A DNA stretch of 64,000 nt from Symbiodinium natans. Lineage: Eukaryota; Sar; Dinophyceae; Suessiales; Symbiodiniaceae. The position numbers were made by a program, and so were the translations under genes. Location of the stretch: positions 277,501 through 341,500 of the forward strand of contig CAJNDS010002607.1 of NCBI GenBank assembly GCA_905221605.1, given 5' to 3'. Position 1 is the first letter of the stretch. Every line of letters starts with the position of its first letter. Of this stretch, positions 1 to 12,660 are shown piece by piece. The notes beneath the pieces are model-generated. The model worked only from the letters and a program-made list of their open reading frames with translations, made no database searches and was not told the origin of the DNA.

Positions 1-139
1 CTTTGAATGCTTGCTCACTTGGTCTTCCGCAACCGAACTCCGGCAACAACGTGAAACGAAACGGCGAGCACGCCGTACTTGCTCCGAACTGTGACAACAG
101 AACCACCATGAACCACCAACACTGGGGTTGCCTTGGCCT

Positions 140-1827
140 TTATATTATAAGCTTCTGTCCCTTATAAGCGGGTCTAGGCAGTTCAGTTTTTCGACCAGTG
201 GCACACCCTGAACATGGAGCACCTCGCGAAGGTTCGATCGATGATTTCTTGTCTCTTGCGATTGTGTATATCGCGGCCATCTTCGCCCACAGGATAGTCT
301 CGACCTGGGACGCCGTTGTCCTGAGGCAGCGAACCTTAAAACAATTTAAAACATGTGCGCAACAGAATCTTGAGTCGTTGTTATAAGGAAGACTGTGGAG
401 GAAGGGGGAATAGGTTCGGTCCGCATTGCTCCAACGGAACACGACGACCTCGTTGGGGTTCTGCTGGAGCCAGAGCCAGATTCTCTGTACATCTGCCTCG
501 GTCGAGCCACCAAGAGCCTTCTTCAAGTCCTGAGTGCCGTGGCAGTTCACAATCAGGTTTCTTCGCAGGCAGGTGTCGAAGTCAAAGAACCTGGCTCCTC
601 GTTCAAGCTGGTACACGATGCCACCGTCCTGGTTCTCGAAGAGGCATCTCGTAATCGACTGGACGAAAGTTGACACCCTCGGAAGCACCGCGCAAACGGT
701 CTCCAAGGGCACGCGGCATCCCACCCATTGGATGATTCGCACCCGCGAAGCACAGTATTCGGCGAAGACGATACAAGTCAGCTCCTTACAGGCCACGATG
801 CTAGGTTCCTACCGAGGCTGTCTCGAGACCTTCAGGCGCGCAGGCTACTTCACTCTCTATTCTACAGATTCTACATTCTACATCTGCAGCTCTTCTACTT
901 CCAGCGCCCACACGGCCAAGGCTCAACCACTGTTGAGAAGGTCACACACACCAAAGCACTGGTGAGACAAATCGCCTCGCAAAGGAAACTGAAGACACCG
1001 CAGTTGTCGCTCCATTGCGTGCACTCATAGCCCCACTCGATGCACTCGCGCCGTGTACTGTATGTCCACCGAGTGCACCTTAATTTGTGTTGTGGGCTTC
1101 TGTCTTCAGCACTGCTTTACACCTTCCACCTGCCGATGCCTTGGCTTCCCAAGCTTGCCAAGCCCCTGACCTTCTGCCAATGTCCCGGCAGGTGTCCACA
1201 GTCCTAGAAGCCCAATCATTGCACTCCTGGGTGAGTTCACCACAATCGTAAATCAGGTTGGGATAGGCAACCGAATTGTGTGAACCCAGCAAGGGAACTT
1301 GCCCAATGCCGCGTGTGCAGGTGTCAGCTCTGTCGTACACGCAGACCCGACCTGTGCAGTTTCGGGGACTATGCCATCTACGGTCTCGCTTTTAATGTCA
1401 AATAATGTCAAAACGTCAAAAGCACGCAGCGGCACTTCGCCACACTTAGCGCGCCTGAGCTCGGCGATTGCTGCAGCAAACTGCCCTGGCCGCCTCGCCC
1501 GCGAAGGTCGTTGCTGTTATCGCTGCCGTCGTCGCGAGCCATTCGAGCTGCCAAGAAGGAAATTTGAGTGTAGTTATCCTGGAAACCTCCTGTGGCATCT
1601 ACATACTCCGGCGGGTTCAGAGCGAACTCTGCTGCGAAGGCCGGAACGTTTTCGATGCATGACTCTAGGAAGCCTTCCTCGCGGTCCAGCTGAAGCATGA
1701 ACAAGTCAAGATTTGCCACTTCCACGTCGACGGTCGTGTTCTCGAGAAAGGGCTCTTCCGAAGAGTCGTTCAAGCTCCTTGCAATGACCTCACTGTGGAG
1801 CATGGTGAGCCCTAGGAGAAGGCACAC
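140..1827 (-). CDS. PLC-like phosphodiesterase (PI-PLC X-domain type), multi-exon
   Basis: Three minus-strand pieces read as one protein. The upstream piece (about 1440-1827) is acidic, contains several N-x-S/T sites and is not identified. The middle exon (1171-1351) carries VPLLGSHNS, the first catalytic His region of PLC-like phosphodiesterases, in a Cys-containing context (DTC...DCGEL...ECNDW). The last exon (677 downwards) carries QLERGARFFDFDTC, VNCHGT (second His) and WLQQNPNEVVVFRW, which match the strand order of the TIM-barrel fold. A GT-AG intron 678-1170 joins ...DIGR to RVSTF in frame (AG|G). The join of the first two pieces is not fixed; a GC donor near 1445 would fit. The 3' end is unclear: the frame stays open to 140, but similarity fades after about 400. 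These enzymes cleave phosphodiester bonds of lipids, often at membranes or outside the cell. Family call is firm; substrate unknown. Confidence 0.75.
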
Positions 1828-1854
1828 TATGAAAGGGGGAGAATGGGGAGTCGC

Positions 1855-2549
1855 TCAATGTCGTGCAATGTCAGCCAAGGCCACCTGGGCATTGTGGATC
1901 TCGTCGTAGGCTGGCTTGAGCTTCTCCAGCGCCATCTGGCGAGTGGCTTGAGTGGCTTTGATGCCCTCTCCCAAGCTCCTCTGGCAGTCTTGCAGTGACC
2001 GCTGTGCAGAGAGCCGTACCTCCTGAATGTAGGGCCGCAGTGAAGCTCGCCTGATGTCCGTCTCGTTCAAGCGCAGAGGGATGGTGACCTTCGGGAGAAG
2101 TGTGGATAACTTGCGGAGCTTCGCCTTGCACATCTTGCGGAACCGAATGCCAATGGCAGTCCAACGGCGACGAGTGGCGCAGAACTTCAGCCTTGCAATG
2201 CGGTGTGCAGAGGGTAAGCCTTCGTTCAACACCACCACTAATTCCTGCAATCCGGGGTACTCCTCTTCAGTCAGCATGCCATCGTTGTTGCCCAGCGCGT
2301 CAGCCTTGTGCAGGTGTACTTGAAGCAGCTTCCAGTACGTCTCGTCCGCGGCGGAAAGGAGTTGCAAAGAGGACACCTTTGCGATCTCCTTGTGGCGCCA
2401 GGCCAAGAAGCGACCGAACTGTGAACTGGGGTTCGCCTTCTGCCACTCCCTCTCCTTTGCAGAGGGGACTAGCCCAGGGCCTGCAGAACGAAAACGTTGT
2501 GCCAGCTTCCGGTTGACATGCAAGAAAGCGTCGTCTTCGCTGTCCTCGC
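1855..2549 (-). CDS. Candidate exon, Lys/Arg-rich helical protein, unidentified
   Basis: Open minus-strand frame of about 230 codons. It starts after a plausible acceptor (AATCCAG|GC, 2550-2551) with the acidic GEDSEDDAFLHV and ends at a stop at 1855. It contains a degenerate EF-hand-like stretch (LGNNDGMLTEEEY), which lacks the first acidic ligand, and a basic helical region (RKMCKAKLRKLSTLL). It lies directly upstream of the PLC-like exons on the same strand and could be part of that gene, with an intron bridging about 1828-1870. Phases of the obvious splice sites did not agree, so the link is unproven. No family recognised. Confidence 0.45.
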
Positions 2550-2589
2550 CTGGATTGGCACAATGCGAGACATGTCACAAGCAAATCGA

Positions 2590-4370
2590 ACACACAACAC
2601 CTCTTGGTGATTTTCGCTTGAGCATGGGAGAGATCTCAGTTCGGCCTGCTTGGCAAACCTCGTGATGGTCTTCGCACCTCTCACCACGCAACAAGGAACA
2701 GCCCAGGAAGCATGGGATCCACCACACAGCTTTCATGACAACTGCGCAGCGTTGCGGAATGACAACTCTTGAGCCAATGCTTCGCCTGGCAAAATGTCGT
2801 TGTCCGGCTGACATGCAAGTTGAAGGTTGGATGATAGATCGAGTGCAGATTGTTGCTGTGCAGGTCATGCAGCATTTGCACACAAAATAGCCAGCGAAGC
2901 CTGCAGAACGTTTCTTTTCGGGTGTCTTTGCTGATTTCGTGCGCACTCATGATGCAAACATTTCGACAGCTGTACCTCGCATCAGCGACGGAAGGATGCC
3001 CACGAAATCCTCGGCTTGCGTCAGCACGTATCCCCTAGCACGGATTTATAAGGCTGTCCCTGAGGACCACTGCAGATGCCGCAGCGTTCCTCAGCCTGAT
3101 ATAGCCTCATATGGCGAGGAGCAGGAAGCCCTCAAGCCCCAATGGTACAACCTGGTACACGTGAAAATTTCATTCGGGCTTCTGAACACTTTCTGAATAC
3201 TTAGCGGCGAATTATGCTGCATACGCACCATGTGCGCTGAAGGGCCGAAGGGGAGGGGCTGCAAACGCACTGAAGCCAAGCCACGAAGATGTGCGCGGAT
3301 CTGGTGCCTCCGGCCTGAGGCACGGGGGCAAGCAATTGCCACGACCACACAGTAACCGGGTGAGTTTGCAAGGCCGCAGCTGAGGGAATCCCGAGTGTGA
3401 CAGAGCGTCTGACATGTTGGGTGACATGTCAAATGTGGCAAACCCAATGTCCCCACGATGATCACTTGCTGGTGGATTTAAGAGCTCTAAAAAGCACATG
3501 TGCCTACAACGTGACCCCCTGTACAATGAACAAACCCATTTTATGGGCTGGCCATTTTCTTGGCCCGTTCTGAAAGCATGCGGAAATCATCTTGGGCTGT
3601 AGCCTGTCGCAATGCGAATGCTGGCGGCGAAAATCGAATCTCCGAGCTGCGCTAAGGTGCGTAGACGAGTGAGTGCTGGCCTGGCAGGGAACCCACTATA
3701 GCCGACTTAGCCTGAACTAGCATTGTCGCAATGTACTATAACGATAATTCCTCAAATCGCACAAGATTGTGATCAGCTTCCACGCTGCCGTAACAACCAA
3801 ACACGAAACTCTCGCGAAACACATCCCTGTGAACCATGCTTCCGCAGATGTGCGTGGGGCTTTTCATACGGAGCTGCTCAGCAGCTGCATTAGTGACCTG
3901 AAAGCTTGCAGTTTACAGCAATCTGCCGAGGCCTTGCAGACGGGTTTCATGCAACTCAATCCCCTTCCCTTCCTTCCATCCAAGAGTTCCGTAACGTTCC
4001 AGCGCCTTTTCCAACATCCTTTCCTTTCCGGAATCACTTTTGGTGGCCATCCCAGCATCTTCAAGGCCTACTATTGGGCCTACAGGCACGAAGTGACCGA
4101 AGTGAAGTCCACAACATCCAAGAAACGGCAATCCGCAAAACTGAACAGCCAGCATGACTCCACACAGTTGCACGAAGAAGTCCCTTTGCGAGTTTTGGTT
4201 TTGAGATGGAGAAAAGGCATACTTAGCCAATGAACCCTGAAGGTCTTCTCCAGCAAACGCTGCTACCGGGCCATCCGCTGCCTCCCGCTGTCGCTGATAC
4301 TCCGCCTCTGAGAAGGCTCAGGTGCCACATCAATTCGTGCCTCTGCGGCTCGAGGCTTACGTACAGCATG
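2590..4370. other. No supported gene
   Basis: Several open frames of 60-155 codons on both strands, none with a recognisable domain, splice context or repeat pattern. A 154-codon plus-strand frame at 3769-4233 is the longest and looks like chance. Confidence 0.5.
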
Positions 4371-4374
4371 GCGC

Positions 4375-4433
4375 AAACAAACACAACACAGCACAGCACA
4401 GCACAGCACGACACAACACGACACAACACAACC

Positions 4434-4488
<55 letters not shown>

Positions 4489-4493
4489 CCGCG

Positions 4494-4532
<39 letters not shown>
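4375..4532. repeat. (CA)n microsatellite with CACAA/GCACA leader
   Basis: Imperfect ACACAACACAGCACA-type repeats to about 4432, then nearly pure CA dinucleotides to 4532, interrupted once by CCCCCGCGCACG. The overlapping Thr/His and Cys/Val open frames are translations of this repeat, not genes. Confidence 0.95.
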
Positions 4533-4533
<1 letters not shown>

Positions 4534-4619
4534 GCCTCAATCTGGGATAAGTCGCCGGGAAGGTTGTGGCCGAGGACATAGTACTCTCCTGAGCGGAGTG
4601 TGGTACCAACCTGCCTCAA

Positions 4620-6390
4620 TCGGACGTTGCAAGTTGCAAACTTAACTTCTAGTTCCATGCGGTGCAACCTGCCACTACACCAATCTACATGCAACGATGG
4701 CGGGCTATGTGGTGAGGCTTGATTCACATTCACAGCGGCTCTGAACAAGGTAAAAAGGATTCTGTTTTTGGTCCTCTGGCTTGCTGCATGGCTACTTTCA
4801 TTGGCAGAAAACCGATTTCCCGACCCTGTCGAAGCATGGGCGCTAAATCTGAATAACCAATGGTAACCAATGTAACCCTATGATCAGGAATCCAACTCCA
4901 AATTTTTTGGGCCAGGGACAAGATGGTGGCAAGCTGCAGATCCCAAACGTTGGGGCACACTGTGTCTGCTACACCTTCGCACCTTGTCAACCACATGAAC
5001 CTCTCATTGTTATCGCGATTCATCATGTCGTCGTGATCGTCATCAACATCATCATCCCTAGTATTCCTCATGATCATCATCATGATGATGTAAATTATCG
5101 TCATCATTATCATCATCATCTGTATGTAGGCAGCACGTGACCTGAAACAGGTTCAGCATTGAGCAAGCAGCCAAGGCACCGCTGCGTTTCATGTTTTTGT
5201 CTTGGATACTAAACTGTTTCTGGTGGAATTGGGCACTCGTTCTGTCAGCTTTGGATCCCTCAACCTCATGAGGTGCCCAGATGAAAAGATATTCTACACC
5301 CAAAGTGTTCTCACTGCTCCCAGCGTCTCTGGAGGGTGTGCGTGTCCAGCTGCAGCCGCAAGCAGTAGTAGCCTGCTTTGACCAGTGGACTCCGTGCTTA
5401 AGATTTGCTGCTATGCTTTGCTTCGCTATCTACTATCTGGCCCGCCTGCATATGTGGTGCCGCAGAGAACGAGCCCAGAGCTCGGAACATCCAAACGATG
5501 CAGGAAGCCGTAGCCGCGCAAAGCGTCATGAACCTCACTGGGACGATGTTCTGTGCGCTTCAGGGCTCCCTTTCCAGAAAGAAATCAGGCTACTCTTCAA
5601 AGCGAGTCCCACGCTAAACAATGAAAAGTCTTCGGAAGCCTTCGGAAGGCAAGTTTCTGCTCTGTACAGACCTCGAAACATGGTCCGACCTTCTCCACTC
5701 CGACCCTGTGATATCCTTGAATGCCTGGCAAGGTGCAATAGGATGTTCAGCCATCCCAAACTGGCTGCGTACAAAGGACCTGAACTTGACTTGAATCTGC
5801 AATTGCCACCGCTGCGTGGGAACATTCTTGAGAGTACTCTTGCACATGACATATGGACTGGCTTGGAATGGCATAATGGCTATTCAGGATTCTTGCGGAA
5901 GCTTCGTGGTTCTTGCATTCTGCCCGGCGTTGTCGAGGGAGCTCCGTAATCGCTTGGGAGGAGTTACCAACTGTGAAATTTGAGTTTCAGCTGGGATGCA
6001 GGACCCAGGAACTTGCCGAGGGGCGAGAGAGGCAGGTGTTCATCCCGCTCCGAAGTGAGACCGTCCACCTTGGACACGTGACGTGGGTTTCCGATGGCTT
6101 TGGGGAAGGGTGATGGGCCTCGGGATTTCAAATATGTTGCGATGTGTTGGGCAATGAGAGAAGATCGCCATTCACTCCCTCAACACTGTACGTACAGCAG
6201 GGAATCTACAAAATGAAAGTCATTATGGAGCGCCCCCTCCCCCTCGCTAAAATCGTGGCTAGTTGTCTCCCTTCTGTCTCCCTTAATGTTGCACTGACTT
6301 TAGTATAAGGAGGGTCTATAATTAATCACAAGTTTCGAAAACTTATTCTGCGAACCGAGTTTGTTCAGGGTACCCGCTACTATCACAAGT
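4620..6390. other. No supported gene; short ATC-rich tract
   Basis: An imperfect ATC/CAT trinucleotide tract lies at about 5036-5121. A 222-codon plus-strand frame at 5281-5949 has a hydrophobic patch (FAAMLCFAIYYLA) but no family similarity that I recognise. The rest shows nothing. Confidence 0.5.
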
Positions 6391-6394
6391 TTTA

Positions 6395-6880
6395 TCCGGA
6401 CGTTTTTTTTGTTGGTTTGTGGTTTGGGTTAAGGGCTTAAGCAGTAAGGCTTGAGGCCCCGAGGGTCTTGGGCTCCAGGAATCTTAAAGAGCCAGAGTGC
6501 GGAGAATCAAGAAATCTAAGCCCGGCCAGTTCCATGTAAAGCCTTATGGAAATTCATTACGAAACGAGGCCCCAAACAAATTTTGTGATGGGTAGCCCAC
6601 GGGCCGGTCAGGCTGTCTTTAGTAAATTTGTCTGGCTATCCTCTATAAAACCAAGTTTTTTCCGGATGATTGTTTTAAGGGTTTGTGTTTAGGGTTGAGG
6701 GCTCGCAGTAAGGCTTGAGGCCCTGAGGGCCTTGGGCTCCAGGAATCTTAAAGGCCAGAAAGCTTCAGGCCTTGAGGTCCTAAAGGCTTGAGGCCCTGAG
6801 GGCGGTTCCCACCAATTTGTTTGGGGGGGTCGCCGCCACGCGCTTATAGAGGGTCCCAAATTTGTTTGGGGGGGGGGCAG
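6395..6880. repeat. Direct repeat of about 100 bp plus G-run repeats
   Basis: The segment around 6395-6495 (TCCGGA, GGTTTGTG, GGGTT.AGGGCT, then GCAGTAAGGCTTGAGGCC and GGGCTCCAGGAATCTTAAA) recurs at about 6655-6755 with a few substitutions. Downstream, AATTTGTTTGGGGGG occurs twice (about 6815 and 6858) before a G-rich run. No ORF of interest. Confidence 0.85.
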
Positions 6881-6884
6881 GGGG

Positions 6885-9015
6885 GGGGCGGGGCCCCCCA
6901 TACTAAAGACAGTGCAACATTAGTCTTCTTGTCTGCCTTGACCCCCTTTGTCGTCTCCCATCTTGTCTCTCTCCAAACATCTCTGGACGCAGAAGCAAAT
7001 CCCCCCAAGACTCAATAACGCAGTTTATCGTAGTAAGGGTTCTAAGCTTGTCTAGGAGAAGTCAAGTGGATGGGCCTCCTGGGATGTTGGCGCGCGTTGT
7101 CTTCCTGGATGTTTCCATTTGTCTCATTTGTCTCCTTTTGACTCGCCTCTTGAAGTCTTGCCTCCCTTTAGAACCAAAGCCGGGGTTGATGAACACACCC
7201 TATTCGCCCTATTCTTGTCGTTGGCTCCCGTTCAACAGCCCGAGGGGTGGACGTCCCTTTCTTGTCTCCCCTCTTCGTCTCGTGGCCCTTTTCCCTGCTT
7301 TTGGAGTCCGAGCCAGATCGGTGGAAGTGTTATGTCTCCTCTTCTCTGCCTTCTTGTTTCAACTTAGGAACCAGAGCTTCCCTTCTTATCTCCATCCTCC
7401 CCTCTTGTCTCTGTGTTGGAACTCAGAGCTGTCCCTTCTTGTTTCCCTTTCTGGGCCAGAGCCGGCTCCTGGTCTCCCGTTTGGAACCCGAACCGAATCG
7501 GTGGCACCGCCTGCACCATATTGTTTCCCTTGCGCTATTTCGCGTCGCTCGTTGAAACCCGGGCAAGTTCGTATGTGCGCTTGGCGCCTCGCATTTTTTC
7601 AAGCGGAAAACCCCAACCTGTTTCACCAGACGAACTCTCGGGCGACGCGCGCACACACACGCAGACACACCCTCAAGCTGGTGGTCGTGTGGTACAGAGG
7701 TGCGTGTGTAAGTTGAGCTTTCATTTAAAGGGTCTACACGGTGACACTTCAAAGGCTTGATGAGCAGTCCCCTTCCGAATACATCCACGCCCGCAAGCCT
7801 CCCAGTCTGCGGGCTTGTAGACGACACACATCCCTTTCACGGTGAGTGCCTGGCGCTTCGGGCTCGACAGGCTGTTGAGACTCTGATTCGCCCTTCGAGC
7901 CACTTGTTCTGCCTCGGACACACCGATTAAGTTCAAAGACGAACAGGATCTCAGGGATGCTGCCCATCAAGAAGGGTAGCGTGCGGCTTTGTGAGCGAGC
8001 ATGCAATACTCCTCGTTCGACTTATACAGCTGCGTTGACAGCTCTATCGTCCTAGTGAAACAAACACGCACAGGAAGCTTCAGGACTACGTGATAATGTT
8101 TGTCCAAAAGTCAACCTTGACTTACGCTTGGGCATTCAGATGACCCCGGATGACCCTGGCCTGTCGTGGCTGCCGGTCTCCCTCGCGCTCTGGGAGAGGA
8201 AAAGGTCGTGGGGTGGGGCCGGCGGGCCCCCGCGCGTCCAGGGCAGCAGACAGGGAAAGGAGCACCTGCTTGTTTCCAAGGTGCAGGGTTCAAGTGACTC
8301 AAGTGTCGATCCCTACGTTGCGGCGTCTTGCTGCTTCCATTATGGCGACTTCTGGAACCGGATGGCTTGGGCTTCAGGATCTTATACTTGAATCCATGGA
8401 GGGGGTCTTAGTGGCATGTCTTCAGGTTCTCCCCCTTTCGTACAAGTGCCACCGGTCTCCGCAAGCCAAAATTTTGCTTTTTAAACGGCTCCGCTGAGCA
8501 AAGTTGGATTTGGCGATGCCCAAGCCCGCTGAATCAGGACCCAACATATGAGATGTCCCCAGACAATTGCCAAGGCAGATTCTGTGCAATGGCATGGGAA
8601 TGCCACGCGAACACGGGAGATTCAATGAGGCTGCTCGAGGTCTGGGGCTAGGCATGTCTGGATGCAGATGAATCAGCAGCATACTCACCCATCGCACTGA
8701 CGGCGTCAGCTTCGGTGCCAAAACACAGGTTTTAATTTGGGATCTTCATCCAGATAGTCTATCAGAAGCCAATGTGCATGTCACCACTACGATGCATTTT
8801 TTGATGTGTGGAAGAGCTGTCTTGTAGAACCGCAATGCAGTTTCAGCCGCCAGCATCTGAAAGAAAGTTGCTATGCAGCCCTTCCCAGCCTGTCGAAGGT
8901 GGAGCCGTACCTGCTTCTACAGCTTGCAACGACCACGCGAACAGGCAGTCTTCGTCTTCAGATCAACTTTAAGGGTTGTCATGCAAAGGGGTTCCTAAGC
9001 CGTTTGGGCCCTGAC
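6885..9015. other. No supported gene; pyrimidine-rich TTGTCTCC repeats
   Basis: From about 7090 to 7460 the plus strand is rich in diverged CTTGTCTCC/TTTGTCTCC words and in two related segments ending GAACCCGAACC.AATCGGTGG and GAGTCCGAGCCAGATCGGTGG. A 222-codon open frame across it (7048-7716) follows this composition and is not regarded as a gene. 7720-9015 holds nothing that I can identify. Confidence 0.5.
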
Positions 9016-9099
9016 CGATGTCACTGTTGTGACTGTGAGATCGCGAATGCCGTTAGAATGGAAAAGGTCACCCCAGTTGCGTGTTGCCTTCGGCTGGCC

Positions 9100-9582
9100 T
9101 CGTCTTCCAAGAGGTCCGTAAAGGCCATGGCCCAGGCGACAGAAAGGATGAAAGTACATCTGGCCACCAGCTCGGAGCGGTCAGGCGGATGCCTGACTTT
9201 CACTAGGCAACTAGGAGTGCAGTGAACAGCTGAAGGGTACAAAAGATGAAGGACTACGACGATTGAAAAAGCATTCAGGCATCATGTTCAGGTTATAGTT
9301 TCCGAGCTGCAAGTGATCCATCCAGGTAAGCCGCCGGAGTGCTGTGGAGGATGCCAGAGCGAGCAGAGGCTTCTGAGCTTTGTCCGGCACTGCCGGATCC
9401 CAGGCGGTGTTCGCAAGGTTCTGAGTGCTGAGCTGGGTCAATCTCGGAGCTACGGCGCACGGCAGTGATGCTGACAACGAGCCTGCACGCCGGAAGCGGA
9501 CTGGTGAAGCAGCACTCGGGTCTAGAACTTCTTGGTGTGGGACTTTCTGATGATTCATTGAGAGAAAAGGACATGAACTCAA
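9100..9582 (-). CDS. Exon(s) with OPR/FASTK-like LAN..W helical repeat
   Basis: The minus frame 9211-9582 contains LSTQNLANTAWDPAVPDK followed by LLALASSTALRRL. This is the anchor plus second helix of the degenerate ~37-residue repeats (PQ-x-L-A-N-x-x-W-x-x) common in dinoflagellate RNA-binding organelle factors and related in layout to OPR and FASTK repeats. A second, weaker frame (9100-9242) has LSVAWAMAFTDLLEDEA. Both are probably part of the same gene as 9786-11099 and the upstream fragments to 15.2 kb. Exon edges are not determined. Confidence 0.5.
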
Positions 9583-9785
9583 CTGAAGACTGTACCAAGG
9601 TCAAGTCCGAAGACGGTGAAACAACAACTGCAGGCGCGACTCCAAGTATATGTCATGGTCGACGAACCACGCGAGGAGTACTTAACTGCTCAGAGAATCA
9701 ATGGTCAATCAGTTCATCGAGCCGTGAAGCATCAATAGTTGTAGATGATATTGTACATTCTGAATTAGAATTAGCTATATAGACA

Positions 9786-11099
9786 TTATAGATTTAGATC
9801 GCAGTATATGTAAACAAGTAAGAAGTTACACCTTTTCACGGCTGCACCGCCACCAGTACAACTGCAGCTACATACCGCTGGCATTCCCCAAGCCGGGCCT
9901 TCAGCTGTGAGCGAGGCTGTGCTCCCTCGCACCAGATTGGCAGGGCCTTGTGCCTCGAGCTCTGAAAGCCGCGTGGCAGAGCGTTTCCCAGTGGCCCCCG
10001 TCGAGGCCTCGCCGTTAAAGCTGCAAATGGCCGAATTCCGCGCGCTGTTCGCCAGAGCTTGGGGGCTGAGCTCTGAAAGCTGACGCAGTGCTTGTTGCGT
10101 GGTCGCCTGCATCGACAGCGAGCTTGACGGTGACAGTGATGTAGGGCTCTGAGCTATAGTTGACAGCTGCTGGGGCCTACTTTGTGGAATCCGCAGTGTG
10201 CACTTTTCTGCAGTGTCCCGCATCAATTCGGTATCCAGGAGCTCTGGCACTGCGTGGCACTATGCCAGATTTGAGAGGTGCTGGGGATGCAGCTCTCTGG
10301 AGATGTGACTGGCATGCGCTGACGCTGTTGCTGAGGGTGGACGGCCTTGAAACATCAAGGAGGCAGACTTCCACACTGTGTTGGCAGCTTCTTGCGGACC
10401 AAGCTCTAACATCCTTCCCTGCCCAAAAGCGGGAAGAGCTTGCAGTATCACTCTGCCCATAGCACCCAGCTTTGCAGGGCCCTAGGCAAGGTTCGCCAGG
10501 CCTTGCAGGGAAAGCGTACACAGCTCCAAATGCCCAACGTCTGCTGCAGCCTGCGTTGGGAGCACGCCCAGCCACTCTAAAGCTGCCATCGTCCGTGCTG
10601 CATTTGCTGGCTCTTGCTGGCCAGGGTCTTGGATGATGTGCAGGCTGTGGGAGGAGGCAAGAGCCATAAATTCTTCGCGCTTCTGAAGGGGAGTCCCTGG
10701 CTACTGCACTGTGTTGCTGGCATTCTGGGGCGCAGGTTCTTCCATCTTTACAAGCATTGCCTTGATCGTTGCTGAGACAAGAAGGTCATCTCGAGTCATC
10801 ACCGTCCCAGGCGGCCACACAATGTTGCTCAGTTGCTGCGGTGAAGGCTTGAATGCCAACAGCAAGGAGCGCCGCGCGATGGCGTGAGACGATGCTTCCT
10901 CCACCCATCCGATTTTGCCAGATGCCCAGCTGATGTTTGCGGGACTCTGCGGGCCAAACTCTTCCATCACAGCTTCTGATGCTGCAGGGGTCATCTGCAG
11001 AAACAGAGCGCTGAAGAGCTGCATCTTTCCGAGTGGCTGGGCGGTGATGGCAGTCGCCTGCGCCCGACAGCAACTTTCATGCTCCAATATTGCCAACAT
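9786..11099 (-). pseudogene. Decayed block of about ten LAN..W (OPR/FASTK-like) repeats
   Basis: One minus-strand frame runs 1,314 bp, broken only by three TAG codons (at 10260-10262, 10482-10484, 10701-10703). On both sides of each stop the same frame carries repeat units of about 37 residues: FGPQSPANISWASGKIGW, PSPQQLSNIVWPPG, APQNASNTVQ-stop, QQEPANAARTMA, SLQGLANLA-stop, LGPQEAANTVWKSA, HPQHLSNLA-stop, RPQQLSTIAQ, SPQALANSARN, EAQGPANLVRG. Two TAGs sit exactly where the conserved Trp belongs, and several other units have Arg or Gln there. Such repeats usually bind organelle RNA. The block is most simply a pseudogene, or a long exon in decay, with exons upstream on the same strand. RNA recoding cannot be excluded. 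Confidence 0.7.
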
Positions 11100-12660
11100 G
11101 CCGACACATCTTGCTGGTTTCAGTAGCTAATTCGGTCGCAACGGGTGGGAATTGTCTGCTGAGCCTGTGGGTCCACCTCCTAGATTTGTGCCATCAGCAT
11201 GTTCGCTGCAGCATCCAGGGGCGGCAGGTCCAGCATGCGGCAGTTGGCAAAGCTCTACCTCGCACATTGCACATCGAGCCTATCTTTTCCAGCCAGAAAC
11301 TGCACAATTGGCTCAATCCGAACCCAGATTGAGCAAGGCTTTCTCATTTGCCTGCTGTCGAGATATTTTCGGCCTGGAAGCCTCGCAAACAATCCGTTTG
11401 AAAACAGCCCTCCTTGAGCTGTAGCCCTACAACCCATCATCGTCAATCTTGTGCTTTGAACTGTACACTGTCTGAAACCTTATAGATACCACCTACAACA
11501 GCTCAGATGCGGTCAGGCAGCGCCAAGTTGCCGACGTCCTGGCTGCGCAAGCCCGGAGTCAGCACCTGTCCCAAGCTTGTTCCGGCGGGGCCGCCAGGCT
11601 CATTGATTTAGATGCTTGAGGAATGCTGCCCTCTTCTGCCATGGTCGGTTCGCCGTGCCAATGGCTTTGCTGTGGCAAGGGCTCTGCGGACACCACTTCT
11701 GGCACCACTTCTCTGGCAGAAGTAACAAAGCTTGGTTCAGGAAGGGTCTTGGGATTTTGATGTTACGCGCATGCTGCAGTCTAGGTTCTGACTTTCTGCA
11801 GCAAGATTGGATTCATTTGGCAAGAAGTGACCTTTCCAACGAAAGGTTTCGGCGCCTGGGCGGCGATCCTTCTCGCAAAATTCTGTGATCCTGCGAATCC
11901 TGACTCTCATATAGTGCATTGACCTGTTCGGCTCCGGCATGCTCCCGTACACATCGGAAAACATGCTGCTTGCAGGCTCCATTGGTGCGATGTTAGTCTC
12001 AAGACCGCAGCTGATTCCAAGACAAACCTTCCTGAATAATTAGTTCTCCTATGCGGGTTGTGGTCCAGTGAGAAGCAAAAATGACTCTAATCCCATGACT
12101 GTTTTAAGTTTTAAGGCAACGGCTTTCTTTTGCTGGCCACTTTGCACTCCAGTGCCTGGAGCGCTGGCAAGGCGGCTCTCACCGCGCCGTGCAGCAGCTG
12201 GGATTTTGCAGAGCCTCCGGCCAATCCGAATCACTTGTAGATTCACTCTTCGCTACTGGACCAGCGCATCCGCAAGCTTGACCGATCAATCCACTGTATC
12301 TTGTGAGTTCTGATCTTGAAAGCTCTGCACCCGACGGCTTCTCCGCTGTATGGCAGCGGGCAAACGGAGGGCGATTGATGATGAGTGGTTTGAGAGGATT
12401 GAGAGGGGTATCGTATGCTCATCCGCGCCTTGCACCGCGTTGGTGGAGCTCTGCGTGTCAGGCTCGGCGACGTTGTTGCAAAAGCGGGTGCGTAGGCACG
12501 TTAGCAAAGGCTCCTGACACAAGGGTTCCCCAAGCCTGTGGTTCTACCATGATTTGGCGTTGAGATCTGCAGGACTTTCCTTCTGGGATCTTCTGAGATG
12601 GAAAATTGAAACCTCCGCTTCACAACTTCAAGCCTTGCACCAACAGTGTCACCTAGACCC

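Noticed and set aside
4223-4748. Cys/Val- and Thr/His-rich open frames
   Set aside because: They translate the (CA)n microsatellite.
6680-6700. TTTAGGG words as telomeric repeats (also near 20465 and 56078)
   Set aside because: Isolated single units, no array.
7048-7716. 222-codon plus-strand frame
   Set aside because: It follows a pyrimidine-rich repeat (TTGTCTCC words); no domain and no splice context.
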